A DNA stretch of 60,000 nt from Takakia lepidozioides (Eukaryota > Streptophyta > Takakiopsida > Takakiales > Takakiaceae): contig CM060734.1 in NCBI GenBank assembly GCA_030704615.1, positions 44,472,042-44,532,041 on the forward strand. The letters are read 5' to 3'. Under the pieces are notes generated by a model. The model was not told the origin of the DNA. It did no database searches and saw only the letters and a program-made list of their open reading frames with translations. Of this stretch, positions 37,868-47,833 are shown one piece after another (the first letter of the stretch is position 1; every line of letters begins with the position of its first letter). Position numbers and translations under genes: made by a program.

Positions 37868-38182
37868 ATGGAGTCACAGGAACCAGATACATTGGAGTTG
37901 TCGCTTACCCAACTACCATATCAGCCGTTTCGACTCTCACGACCTTCAACATCACGCCGACGCTCTCAAGACGATGGGCCACCAATGCGACGCGTATTTC
38001 CTCGTCTGGACCCCGTACGACGGCAAGTGGAGCCTACTCGAAGACTGATAATTCTGTTGGAGGTTGAGGCTTCGGACCCAGAGGGCAACGAAATCATGTT
38101 TGAAGACAGCTTCAAAGATCAGAATGCTCAAATCACTGCGTGGTCCCAAGTTCAAGGTGTTAGACACTATCGATGGTTGTAG
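37868..38182 (+). CDS. Unassigned 104-codon ORF between pol and the 3' LTR
   Basis: An uninterrupted frame starts MESQEPDTLELSLTQLPYQP and is rich in R, S, P and acidic residues. It lies after the chromodomain and before the polypurine tract, where some plant gypsy elements carry an extra ORF. A TATATATAGC motif at about 37822-37832 lies about 40 bp upstream of the ATG. No domain is recognised. It may be incidental, since a second frame overlaps it, but it is open while pol beside it is broken. Confidence 0.3.
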   Translation: MESQEPDTLELSLTQLPYQPFRLSRPSTSRRRSQDDGPPMRRVFPRLDPVRRQVEPTRRLIILLEVEASDPEGNEIMFEDSFKDQNAQITAWSQVQGVRHYRWL

Positions 38183-38324
38183 AGACCTATAAATCATTTG
38201 AGTCAAGAACGAAGAGCCGAATACTTGGCAAGTACTATTCGCCGGATTTTGGATTTTCTCCAACTCTAAGCAAGTCCAAGATTTTACCGCTCCTTGAGGA
38301 ACTCGGCGCTAGAGGAGGGGGTGA

Positions 38325-38900
38325 TGTCACGGACATAGCCCAGAGGAACTTACCAGGAGTAAATATCAAAAGTTATCAAGTTATCAGAAGTTACCATGAC
38401 TTACCATGATTTACCATGATTTACCATTGCTTACCAAGTTACCGGAAGTTTACCAAATTACCAAAAATAACTTGGGAAACTGCTCAAGAAGCTTCATTTT
38501 GAGGAAACTTCTCCATCAAGATACCTCCTTTGCTTAAGGAAGCTTCTCCATCAAGAAACCTCCATAGGGGAAGCTTCTTAGAGAACTTCTTAGTAGCCAC
38601 TATATATGGGAGGTGAGATTGGACACTTTTCAGTCTCGCCAAGACAAGTTCAAGGTACTCTTGTTCCAAGTCCAAGTACTCCAGTCCAGCTTCTAGTATC
38701 TGGTACTCCAGTCCAGTTTCCAGCATTCCAGTATTCGAGTCGAGTTCCAATATCTTGTACTCTTATCCATTGTTATAAAAATCATCTTGATTCATGTTTA
38801 CCCACCATGCACTCGGCCACGCCGACCTTGACTTCTTGCCTAGTCTTGTACCTCTAGTCTGATATCTTGTTTGTGTTCAGTCATGTTCTCGTCCTTGACA
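38325..38900 (+). repeat. Gypsy LTR 3 (576 bp), 3' LTR
   Basis: It is preceded by the polypurine tract AGAGGAGGGGGTGA (38311-38324), begins TGTCACGGACATAGCCC and ends CCTTGACA. It is shorter than LTR 1 and 2 through loss of repeat units. Confidence 0.88.
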
Positions 38901-39240
38901 GTTTGTGTGCCTCTAGGACTTACCAGCCGGGGGAGCCCTTGTGGAAGTACTACATGGACCTCAAGTTAGGTGCTGTTGAAAACATTACAGATGCAATAGA
39001 GAGGGATCGTATGGTCAAGGTATATTTCATTCTTGGTTTGCCCCCTGCTATTCAGACTTGGGCTCAGCGTCGTCATTTTGTTAATGATAAGTCCAAGGCT
39101 AGCAGAGATTGGTCTTAAAATGACAGACTTGGCTGACAGCAAATCAAATGCAAAGTCATGCCAGACTTCAAGCTCTTGTGGGCTCTGAAGCTGACATGCA
39201 CGCGACATCTCTCTCTTATGTGCCATCTACAATGCACTCT
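38901..39240 (+). pseudogene. Retrotransposon Gag-like fragment
   Basis: The frame contains GEPLWKYYMDLKLGAVENIT and YFILGLPPAIQTW, resembling the copia Gag pattern YYxxLKxx...FLxGLxxxxQ. It is cut on the left by gypsy LTR 3 and on the right by the CACTA terminus, so only about 75 codons remain. Confidence 0.45.
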
Positions 39241-39241
39241 A

Positions 39242-39860
39242 CACTAAAGGAAAAACGCGGAATAACCACTGGCCCTTTAACCACTAGTGTTTTTTTCCAC
39301 TCTATAAACCACTAGTAACCACTTTTCAGTGGTTAATCCCAATAAAATGCCACGGTGGCATCACAGACAGTGGTTGGAAGTGGTTTCAACCACTCAGTAG
39401 TCCATGTGTAATAATTTGTTTTTATTTATTATTATTTATTTGATAATATATTTTAATTAATTAATATAATATTCCACGTGGACGAGTGCAGTGGTACATT
39501 GTGAGTGGTTATAGACACCTCAGTGATGGGAAGTGGTTGAAACCACTTGCTACTCCACGTGTAATAATTCAAATTTTATTTGTGATTTATGATTTGGAAA
39601 TATATTTTAATTAATAAATATAATATTCCACGTGGACGGGGACAATGCACGTTGATCTTGAGTGGTTAAAGACACCTCATTGATTTGTACCACTTTGACA
39701 GTGGTGGAGAGTGGGTGGTAAAAGATACTGCAGTAATTGGAACCACTATTCTAGTAGTTGCTCATGAGTGGTTGCCTACACAACAGTGATTGGTACCATT
39801 TTTTGGGTGATACATGAAAAACTTTAAGTGGTTTGTGCAGCTGTGACAGACTTTGAAAAA
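39242..39860. repeat. CACTA subterminal repeat region with internal duplication
   Basis: More than 15 copies of ACCACT or AGTGGT occur in both orientations. Two diverged direct copies of a segment lie at about 39380-39480 and 39530-39645; each contains a GTGTAATAATT stretch, an ATATATTTTAATTAAT core and ATATTCCACGTGGACG. Subterminal motif arrays are the binding sites of CACTA-encoded TNPA-like proteins. Confidence 0.7.
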
Positions 39861-40836
39861 CAGACAAGTGGCCAGACCATTGTGGGATGATGCTATTGAA
39901 CAAATGGTTCCAACAATAAACTTTATTCTAAATCTGAAACATATTCGTCACCCTCTGAATCACTTTGCTCAACTGGAATAGCGGTTGGTTGCACAAATGT
40001 CACTTGAATAGTAGCCAACATAGCCAGATCTTCTTTATTTAGAGCCGTGGCACCATCTAATGACCTAGGTATTGGCTGATCTGATGAGGTAGATGTCGAT
40101 TGGCACGCCACTCATACCACATGCCTCTCTGTCTGCTGTGAACTGTGCCTTCTTTGTTGCATACTTTTTGTCACAAAATGACAACAAGAATGATACATGT
40201 TAGCAATGAAGTATTGCATTACTTAGCAAAAAATACCTAGCATGAATGATACTTTGAAAACCACTGTTTCAAACCACTGGAGGAGTGAGCAGAATGACTT
40301 GTAAATGAACATGCTCTTCCAACAAGTCACTCACTCAGACATTCCGTTACTACAGCATTGGTTATAATCAGGATGAACCACTGACATTTGTGACTTTGTG
40401 ACTTTGTGGGTGGTTTGATTACACTGGTGACAGTCAAAATTGAAATTGAACTTGATGAATAAGGTGCAATGAAAAGAATTACTCACTGCACCCAATGAGC
40501 CATGACATTGGTATTGTTCAGCACATACAAAATTTGTGCTGCATCTCTCCAAGCTCCAGTCATGTCTCGCTTTTTGCCGACACCTTCGAAGACCTCGTCC
40601 TCAACCCCTTCCTCCGCATTTGCATCCCAAGTCCGCCGTTGAGTTGCATCAAATGATTGCATATATTCAGTCATGAACCCCATGGCCTCATCAAGAACAT
40701 ACCCTGCAGCCGTACTCCCTTCTGGCTTTGCGTAATTCCTAACGTATCCCTTAAGATCTTTCATGTAACGCTCCATGGGATACATCCACCGTGAAGACAC
40801 CGGATGAACAGTTTTGTTTATCTCCATGGAATACAT
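39242..40836 (-). mobile_element. CACTA (En/Spm) transposon remnant
   Basis: A CACTAAAGGAAAAACG terminus at 39242 resembles the CACTACAAGAAAA ends of plant CACTA elements. Inward from it lies a dense field of ACCACT/AGTGGT subterminal repeats, then a minus-strand transposase-gene remnant: 40483-40836 encodes RWMYPMERYMKDLKGYVRNY, the DUF4218 signature found with TNP2. A downstream frame at 39923-40111 ends SDSEGDEYVSDLE, a plausible acidic C-terminus. The matching right terminus and the TNP2 catalytic part are absent, so the element is truncated. Confidence 0.7.
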
Positions 40837-40904
40837 CTATGTGCTCACTTGTAACCACTAAAATGAATTAAAAAAAAATCAAAGTGCAAAAGATTTAAAA
40901 AAAA

Positions 40905-41120
40905 CACGTTGGCTAGTAAGTGCAGAGTGTGTCGCCCTGGTGGTTTAGGGTTCAAACCCACTGCATTACCCCATGTGTGGGATTGTTTGTGACGATGGTA
41001 TGTCTGGGCGTTGATCCTCCTGTAGGTCTCATGGCCCATAAATGAAAGGGGGTTAATTTTTCCCCCTCCTCAATGGCCTGAGGTTTCCTTTAATTTTTTT
41101 TAAAAAATAAATAAAAAGTT
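40905..41120 (+). repeat. tRNA-derived SINE-like unit
   Basis: A box-A-like stretch (TTGGCTAGTAAGTGC) lies at about 40908 and a good box B (GGGTTCAAACCC) at about 40948-40959, followed by a non-tRNA body and an A-rich end near 41095-41118. There is no complete cloverleaf, so it is not a tRNA gene. Confidence 0.5.
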
Positions 41121-41211
41121 ACTTATAGGTTTGTAGAAAGGTTAAAAAACTTAAAAAGTTGCCCATCACGTATGTACAATATATACATACTTTTGGGGGA
41201 AATTTCAAATG

Positions 41212-41330
41212 TGTGCATGTAGCGTATTGGTAAGGGCTCTTCCTGCGTGTCGCGGGATCGCGGGTTCAAACTCCTCTGTTTTCTTTTCCCCTCATGCACT
41301 AAGCCCCACTAAGCCCTATTGCTGCTGTGC
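41212..41330 (+). repeat. tRNA-derived SINE-like unit
   Basis: The pol III box A (TAGCGTATTGGTAAGG) at about 41220 and box B (CGGGTTCAAACTCC) at about 41262 are spaced as in tRNA-derived SINEs. The 3' part runs into the repeat block described next, so the end is approximate. Confidence 0.5.
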
Positions 41331-41975
41331 ACACTAAGTCCTCGTGCAGGTTGGTCTTAGCAGGTCGCGTTTCAATCTCTGCTCGCTCAGCTGCACCGTG
41401 GTGGTTCTCATGGACAATCCGACATTACCTGACTACAGACACAAGCAGCACACACAAGAGGTCCGTTTGGGTTCATGGTCTGTCAAATCCTCCATGGGTC
41501 ATGACACAAGGTCGATGACAATGTGGTGAGGGCACCTTCTTCTTCGATCTATTTCAGCCTGTTTTGCCCTCTCATCAGACTCGGCCCTGAATTTGCAGCA
41601 CGGAGCAGGGCTCGCATGAGTTTTTTACAGATCCTTCACGATGGTGGGACAATCACAATCGCAAGGTGTGGCTTTTTCTTAATGTAGGATGTGAAGAAGT
41701 TTGTCCATCCTGCAAATGTGGGCTTTTGGCTCTTGTTAGTACCATGATTTGGTATTCTTCCTGATGTTTACAAGGTTCTTGGGAGAGTCAGCTTAGTCTT
41801 AGCAGGTCGTGTTTCAATCTTTGCTCGCTTAGCTGCACCATGGTGGTTCTCATGGACCAATGTGATGTTTTTTTTTTTCCCTCAAGCACTAAGCCCCACT
41901 AAGCCCTATCGCTGCTACGCACTTTAAGTCCTCGCTGATGTTTACAAGGTTCTTGGGAGAGTCAGCTTGGTCCAG
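41294..41975. repeat. Repeat block built of three shared modules
   Basis: Module A (contains AAGCCCCACTAAGCCCTAT) occurs at about 41300 and 41888. Module B (contains TCTTAGCAGGTCG, ending GGTGGTTCTCATGGAC) occurs at about 41353 and 41806. Module X (TGTTTACAAGGTTCTTGGG) occurs at about 41766 and 41939. The order is A-B ... X-B-A-X, consistent with tandem duplication of an X-B-A unit and partial loss. A segment at about 41527-41590 also resembles the sequence before the WWDxR modules described later. Confidence 0.6.
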
Positions 41976-42640
41976 GGTATGCACGGCAGGGATGTGGGAT
42001 GGAGGCTTTGGAGACCTATGAGCAAATGATGGGGGAAGCACATCGTGTTTGTGTGCTTTGCAATGCTTGTGCAAGCCTGGCAGCCCTGGAGAAGGGCAAG
42101 AGGTGCATGGGGATATCATCAAAGCTGGAATTGTGCCAAATGTCAATCTGAACACTGCCTGGCAGCTTTGGAAAAGGGGAAAGAGGTCCATGGCGTCATC
42201 TTCAGAGCTGGAATTGTATCAGATGTCATTCTGAACAATACCCTGGTGAACAAGTTTGCAAAATGTGGGTGCATCTAAGATGCAAAGGGAGTGTTTGACA
42301 CTATGGCTGAACGAGATGTGGTGTCGTGGAGTGCGATGCTTGCAGGGTATGCACGACAGGGACGTGGGATGGAGGCTTTGGAGAGCTATGAGCAGATGAT
42401 GGGGGAAGCACATCATGTTTGTGTGCATTTGCAATGTGCGTGCAAGCTTGGCGGCCCTGGAGAAGGGCAAGAGGTGCATAGGGATACCATCAAAGCTGGA
42501 ATTGTGCCAAATGTCAATCTGAACACTGCCCTGGCAGCTTTGGAAATGGGGAAAGAGGTGCATGGCGACATCTTCAGAGGTGGAATTGTACCAGATGACA
42601 TTCTGAACAATACCCTAGTCTCCAAATTGAGGGATCATGG
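41975..42640 (+). pseudogene. PPR gene fragments in tandem
   Basis: Two copies of a segment (about 41975-42290 and 42345-42640) encode pieces such as MAERDVVSWSAMLAGYARQG and YEQMMGEA, typical of PLS-class PPR motifs that bind organelle RNA. Both copies share the same internal fusion, with two GKEVHG-type repeats joined after a deletion, so the deletion preceded the duplication. Frames are interrupted. Confidence 0.75.
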
Positions 42641-44149
42641 AATGTATTTCTGCAGTAGGTTGCTCCTCTTGGGAAGCCACTGTTGCTTCCCAGTTTGGAC
42701 ATGTGACGTCATTTGAAGTTGGGGCTATCGGTAAAATTCAGTCTTTGCTGAATTTGGATGTAAGATGTGACTTGCAACTTGTGGCAGGTCATTGCAAAAG
42801 CAAGAGTACCTCTTGTAAAGTTTGTGGAGACTCAGAGTAACATTTCCTTTGACATAAGGTATTTCAGTTAGTGTTTTTATTCGTACATTCAGGGAGGGAA
42901 CTGGTAGTTTGATATGCCTAATGACCTGCCAGAAGGAAAAAGGTCTCATAGTCTCATGGTCTCATGGTCTTTGAATAGGAGATGAAACATTGACTTGTGT
43001 TACAGGGTGCAATGAGGGCTCTTCCTCATTTGAAGCCTTTGTGTCTTGTGCTGAAGATATTCCTACAGCAGCGAGAGCTTAACGAGGTGGGCTTTCTTAC
43101 CTCTGCAAGACCAGAAGTACCAGAAGTACCAGAAGTATGTCTAGCTATTAGTTTTGCATGTGATATTCATGTAAGAGAACTGCAGGAAACCATTTTTAAC
43201 AGCAAAGACACACCCAATGAAGACAATTACGTAACATCATGAAACAGATTTCGTGAACATCGACTTTGCGAGAAACCTTAAGCAGCCTGTATGCACTAGG
43301 GAGTGGGGATTGCGAATGTGGAATAACCCTAAAATTTCTCAGTCAGATGGCATGGGAATGTCGATCCTTCCATACCTCATTGTGTATAGCGTATGCTGGA
43401 GTTTTCAATTGAAGTTGGAGGACCTCTTGAAATATGTATACCTGCCATTTTGGATGTGTTGTGTCCTGTCCCTGTGGATCTTAGTTCCTAGTGTTGGTTG
43501 GTCATTTGACTTGTTAATGAACCTATTTGTATTCTTCAAGTCTATCATGGTGGAATTGGCTCATATGCTCTACTCGTGATGCTGTTAGCACATCTGCAGG
43601 TCTGGACGCTTTCACAAGTTGCTCTTGCTAAGTCTTTCTTATAGAATGTTTACTGGAGTGGAGAGCGCTTCCATTTTCCCTAAGAAAGCTTAGGCTGTTT
43701 TTACAGTGTCCACCGTGTGCAGATGTCAACTGTATCTAGGGTTTGTCAGCAAGACAATCTGTGTTTCTACGGGTATCTCACTTGCCAGGCATGTGTGTAG
43801 CAATACCCTTTTAGCTTTGTTGCCAAGGAACCTTGGCTGGCTCTATTTGGCCTACCCCAAGTTATTAGGGACTCACAGCAGTTGGCCCAGCAACCATCTA
43901 GTAGGTCAGCAACCATCCAGTTTCAGGGGCCTCTCTGCTCCATCATAAAACAGAAAACACGATCCCACTGTGCAGTCAATCAGCCCATCTTTGACAAATA
44001 CACCAGAATGAAGTGGATGTGTAAACACAATAAAATGTAATTTGACATTTATTGAGTTGGGTATGAGATTTAGATTGATGATTTTGCATCTGCTACCACT
44101 GACCTAGTGGAAGTTGCTGCAGATGCATCCTAGCAAACAACGTGGGAGT
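42641..44149. other. No recognised gene
   Basis: No domain or transposon signature was recognised on either strand. Short low-complexity runs occur near 42945-42975 (repeated CATGGTCTCATGGTCT-like phrase) and 43110-43140 (repeated CCAGAAGTA). Confidence 0.4.
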
Positions 44150-44177
44150 AGCAGAGATCAACCTAGTCCACTTGAAG

Positions 44178-44335
44178 TGGTGCCGAGAGTGGGTAGACCC
44201 TTGAGGTCATCCATGATGTCCTCCCCCATGTCACAGACTAGAAACAAGTCCAGGGAAGTTTTCTGCCTAACTTCATTTTCATCAGACAATTTTCTGGAAA
44301 CGGACATGGCTTTGGACACTACAGCCTCTAAGTTA
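44178..44335 (-). pseudogene. LINE reverse-transcriptase fragment, duplicate of part of 45943-47515
   Basis: About 155 bp are nearly identical to 46407-46560 of the LINE remnant, in the same orientation. It has no flanking LINE sequence and joins PPR fragments on the right. Confidence 0.8.
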
Positions 44336-44375
44336 GTAGGGTTGGGGCATTTGCTGGAACAATTCTAAAAGGAGA

Positions 44376-44990
44376 ATGTTTGTCAGATTACCAGATGTCA
44401 TTCTGAACACTGCCCCTGCCCTAGTGGACATGTATGCCAAATGTGGGTGCATCGAGGATGTTAAGGGAGTGTTCAACACTATGGCTGAACGAGATGTGGT
44501 GTCGTGGAGTGCGATGCTTGCGGGGTATGCACAGCAGGGGTGCGGGATGGAGGCTCCAACCTATGAGCAAATGATAAGGGAAGGGGTGAAGCCCGCCAAC
44601 ATAAGGTTTGTGTGTGTTTGCAGTGTGTCTGGCAGCCCTGGAAAAGGGCAAAGAGATCCCTGGTGATGATCAAATCTGCAATTGTTCCAGATGTCATCCT
44701 GAACATTGCTCTGGTGGCCATGTATGCCAAATATGGTAGCATATAGGATGCCAAGGGAGTGTTCAACACTATGGCCGAATGAGATGTGGTGTTGTGGAAT
44801 GTGATGCTTGCAGGGTGTGCAGAGCAGAGGCGCTGGATGGGGCTTTGGAGACCTGAAAGCAAATGATGGGGGAAGGGGTGAAGTTCGACCACATCATGTT
44901 TGTGTGCATTTGCAGTGCGTGTGCAAGCCTGGCAGCCCTGGAAAAGGGCATCGGAGGTGCATGGTTGCATCACCAAAGCTGAAAATGTAC
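44376..44990 (+). pseudogene. PPR gene fragments, two degenerate copies
   Basis: 44376-44666 reads LPDVILNTAPALVDMYAKCG, then MAERDVVSWSAMLAGYAQQG. A second, more decayed copy runs at about 44690-44990. These are PLS-type PPR motifs. The left edge starts at the LPDVILNTA junction that is also shared with the WWDxR modules. Confidence 0.75.
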
Positions 44991-44994
44991 CAGA

Positions 44995-45345
44995 TGGATC
45001 AATAGCTACAAGAAACCTGCATGGGTAGATGGTCAATTAGAAGCCGCAGCAGCAACGGCACAATGATAAACTCAGGCATTGGTAATGAAGGCACCTTCTT
45101 CAACACATTTCACCCTGTTTTTCCCTCTTATCAGAATCGGTCCTAAATTAGCTGGTTGAGTGAGCCTTTGATAGTTTGGAGCGACTTTGACATGGTACTG
45201 CCAATGTGACAACAGGGAAGTATCTAGAAACAGGTAACAGCTGAGACGAGGAGAAGCTGTGGAATGAATACTTTTCTGACCCCAGTCAATGGTGGGACAA
45301 CCAAGGCAAAAAGGTGAATGCCGGTCAGATTACTAGATGTCATTC
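44995..45345 (+). pseudogene. WWDxR module joined to PPR (copy 1)
   Basis: The segment begins WVDGQLEAAAATAQ-like, continues through GTFFNTFHPVFPSYQNR, and includes a stretch encoding LWNEYFSDPSQWWDNQGKK before joining PPR sequence at the ITR/LPD junction. The tryptophan-rich part resembles the PDF motif of plant organellar single-stranded DNA-binding (OSB) proteins (WxxYFxxPxxWWDNRxxK). I infer an OSB-like source. Confidence 0.5.
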
Positions 45346-45590
45346 TGAACATTGTCTCTGCCCTGGTGGACATGTAGGCCAAATGTGGGTGCATCGAGAA
45401 TGCCAAGAGAGTGTTCAACATTATGGCTGAACGAGATGTGATGTCGTGGAGTGCGATGCTTGTAGGGTGTGCACAGCAGGGGCATGGGATGGAGGCTTTG
45501 GAGACCTATGAGCAAATGATGGGGGAAGGGGTGAAGCCCAACCGCATCACGTTTGTGTGCAAGCTCCAGATTACCTATGATTCCCTGTGG
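45346..45590 (+). pseudogene. PPR fragment downstream of WWDxR copy 1
   Basis: The frame 45411-45590 encodes MAERDVMSWSAMLVGCAQQG, then ALETYEQMMGEGVKPNRITF, a PLS-type PPR repeat. It is open and runs directly into the second WWDxR module, giving a chimeric frame to 45743. Confidence 0.7.
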
Positions 45591-45935
45591 ATCAATATCT
45601 ACTACCAACTAGCATGGGTAGATGGTCAACTAGAAGCTACAGCAGCAGTGGCACAATTGATAAAATCAGGCACTGCTAATGAAGGCACCTTCTTCAACAC
45701 ATTCCACCCTGTTTTTCCCTCTTATCAGAATCGGCCATGTTGAATTCTGAAAGTTAGCTGGTTGAGTGAACCTTTGATAGTTTGGAGTGACTGACATGAT
45801 ACTGCCAATGTGACAACAGAAAGAATCCAGAAACAGGTAACAGAGATAAGGAGAAGCTATGGAATGAATACTTTTCAGACCCCAGTCAATGGTGGGACGA
45901 TCGAGGCTAGAAGATGAATGCCTGTTGGATTATAG
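45590..45935 (+). pseudogene. WWDxR module (copy 2)
   Basis: This is a second copy of the module, starting INIYYQLAWVDGQLEATAAV and carrying a decayed LWNEYFSDPSQWWDDRG. It is cut at about 45935 by the LINE remnant, before the PPR junction. Confidence 0.5.
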
Positions 45936-45942
45936 ATTGTAC

Positions 45943-47515
45943 TCATAAGACGTTGTTTGCCATAGCCTTGTGGCCATTGACCCCGTGCCCAGTTTGAGCG
46001 GGAACAAAAGGGACAGAACCTACCTCTGTCAGGGGCTGACGTTGGTAGTAAGACTTACCTCCATATAAAGACTTAATCCGGGTTTTCCAGATATCTTCTA
46101 GAAATCCCTTCACACAAGCATCAATCTGCTGTGTGTGATTTGCCCAAAAACTAGGCCTCAAGAGGGCCTGGGCTTTTGGCTCAGCCTCGAGACTTTCAAA
46201 GTTGGTAAACAGGGGTACAGGCACAATTCCCTTAATAGATTTGAAGAGAGCGTCTCTTTGGTGAGAGAACCCCGGACAGTGTATCAGAAATTGAATACTG
46301 TCTTCAGATTGCCCACACAACGGGCAATTGCACTCTCCCTTTCCTCTCTGCTTCTGTTTGCTGTTCAAAGGTAGGCTTCCTACCCTGAGTTTAAATTTCA
46401 GTCTAGTGCCGAGAGTGGGTAGACCCTTGAGGTCATCCAAGATGTCCTCCCCCATGTCACAGACTGGAAACAAGTTCAGGGAAGTTTTCTGCCTAACTTC
46501 ATTTTCATCAGACAATCTCATGGCAACAGACATGGCTGAGGACACTACAGCCTCTAAGTCAGATTTATCCAACAGGGTCAAGACTTGCGGATCCAGGTCC
46601 AGGTCCTTGAGGATCTCTTCTACTCTCTTCTGCCAGGATTTAGCCTGTTTGACAGGGCGGTCCTGTTTCCAAGATATAGAGTCGATTAATTTAGGATATT
46701 TGGTGTTGGGCATATGTTGCAGCTGACCCCACCATCTGACCTTGAATTCATCTCGTTGGGAGCTTAAGGACGGAATGCCAAACTCACCCCGAACAGCCAC
46801 ATTGGCTGTTTTGGAGCATGCTGACATACACTCCTTAAGCACCCCCACTTGAATGGATTCTAGAGACTTAGCCTGGTTGGAGTTATCAACCCATATAGCA
46901 GATTCATACTCCAAGGCAAGTCTAATAACGCGACAAAGCATGGTTTTCTTAACCTCAGAGTTGACCCCTCTGCAGTGGAAAAATTTAGTGAGCCCCAGAG
47001 CTTTGCCCTTGCCAGTTTGAACAACTTTCCGGATATGTGCATCACAATTACAATTGGAGGAGAACTCAATGCCCAGGTAAGTGTAGGAAGGGAGGACCGG
47101 GATCTCTTGGCTACCCCACTGCCACTTAAGATCACTTCCTCCCTCTCCTCTGTCGTTGAATGCTACCACTGCACATTTGCTAACATTAGCCTCTAGCCCC
47201 CAAAGATCAAAGTATCTCTTCGCGCAATCAATCAACTCCTGGAGATTGGTTGGAGTCTCCCCTATGCCTGCGAAGTCATCTGTAAACATAAGGGCTGGTA
47301 TGGTGGTATCACCCACCCTTAACCCAAATCCCTCACTTTCCACATCCTCGAGGAGTTGATTGATGAAAACATTGAAGAGCAGAGGGGAGAGAGTACATCC
47401 TTGAGCTACACCTTGGTCTATGTCAAAGAAGTTGGACTTCTGTCCGTTAACAGTGACACAGCTTTTGGTGTGAGCATACAAGTTGTGTCCAGATATGAGC
47501 TTCTTGGTCTGGTTA
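45943..47515 (-). pseudogene. Non-LTR retrotransposon (LINE) reverse transcriptase, 5'-truncated
   Basis: A long open frame (about 520 LINE-derived residues) on the minus strand encodes the RT fingers/palm with DQGVAQGCTLSPLLFN and the catalytic box FTDD (usual YADD or FADD), followed by a long C-terminal region with a CCHC-type zinc knuckle (CNCPLCG ... HCPGF). The endonuclease and the start of RT are missing. The 5' end of the frame continues about 20 codons into unrelated DNA (47516-47580). The frame has no internal stop, which suggests a fairly recent insertion compared with its neighbours. Confidence 0.85.
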
Positions 47516-47833
47516 TTGTATCCATCCGAATTCACAAGAAGGAGGTCATGATCACCTGCATCGTCACTATTGGGGATCAATTTTTACTTGGTCTTGACTG
47601 GATGACTGGAGTTGGTGCAACCATTAGCCTGGCCTCTTCGCTTTAACAATGGTGAGGGCCATGACTCGATAGTTGTACCCTTGAAGGCAGTGAAACTTAA
47701 GGTTGGATCTGCCACAGCCAATCTCTCCCAAGTACAGGCCCTGGTAAAAGAGGTACAACAAAATTCTCACTTCAACCTCAATTGGAATGAATTTTATAAA
47801 TTCCAGCTTGATCTTTTAAGAATTATTTTATAA
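47516..47833 (+). pseudogene. Retroviral-type aspartic protease C-terminal fragment
   Basis: The plus-strand frame reads VTIGDQFLLGLDWMTGVGAT, matching the LGMDWL segment that follows the flap of gypsy-type proteases. The active-site half is missing, cut off where the LINE begins. The frame breaks near 47645 and continues VVPLKAVKLKVGSATANL to 47833. Confidence 0.5.

Larger units (their letters stand above)
29106..38900 (+). mobile_element. Ty3/gypsy chromovirus array: LTR-internal-LTR-internal-LTR
   Basis: Three related LTRs (29106-29717, 32506-33156, 38325-38900) all start TGTCACGGA and end TTGACA or TTAACA. They enclose two internal regions of the same family. The first internal region is truncated within RNase H and joins the middle LTR with no polypurine tract. 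The second is nearly full length: Gag, zinc knuckle, protease, RT, RNase H, integrase, chromodomain and an extra 3' segment. The flanks GTCTG (29101-29105) and GTTTG (38901-38905) could be a diverged 5-bp target duplication, which would mean that the array behaves as one insertion. Confidence 0.85.

Noticed and set aside
39242-39860. CRISPR-like regularly spaced repeats
   Set aside because: Spacing is irregular, motifs are six bases in both orientations, and the context is a plant CACTA end.
41215-41280. tRNA gene at the box A/box B pair
   Set aside because: No acceptor stem or full cloverleaf; fits a SINE head better.
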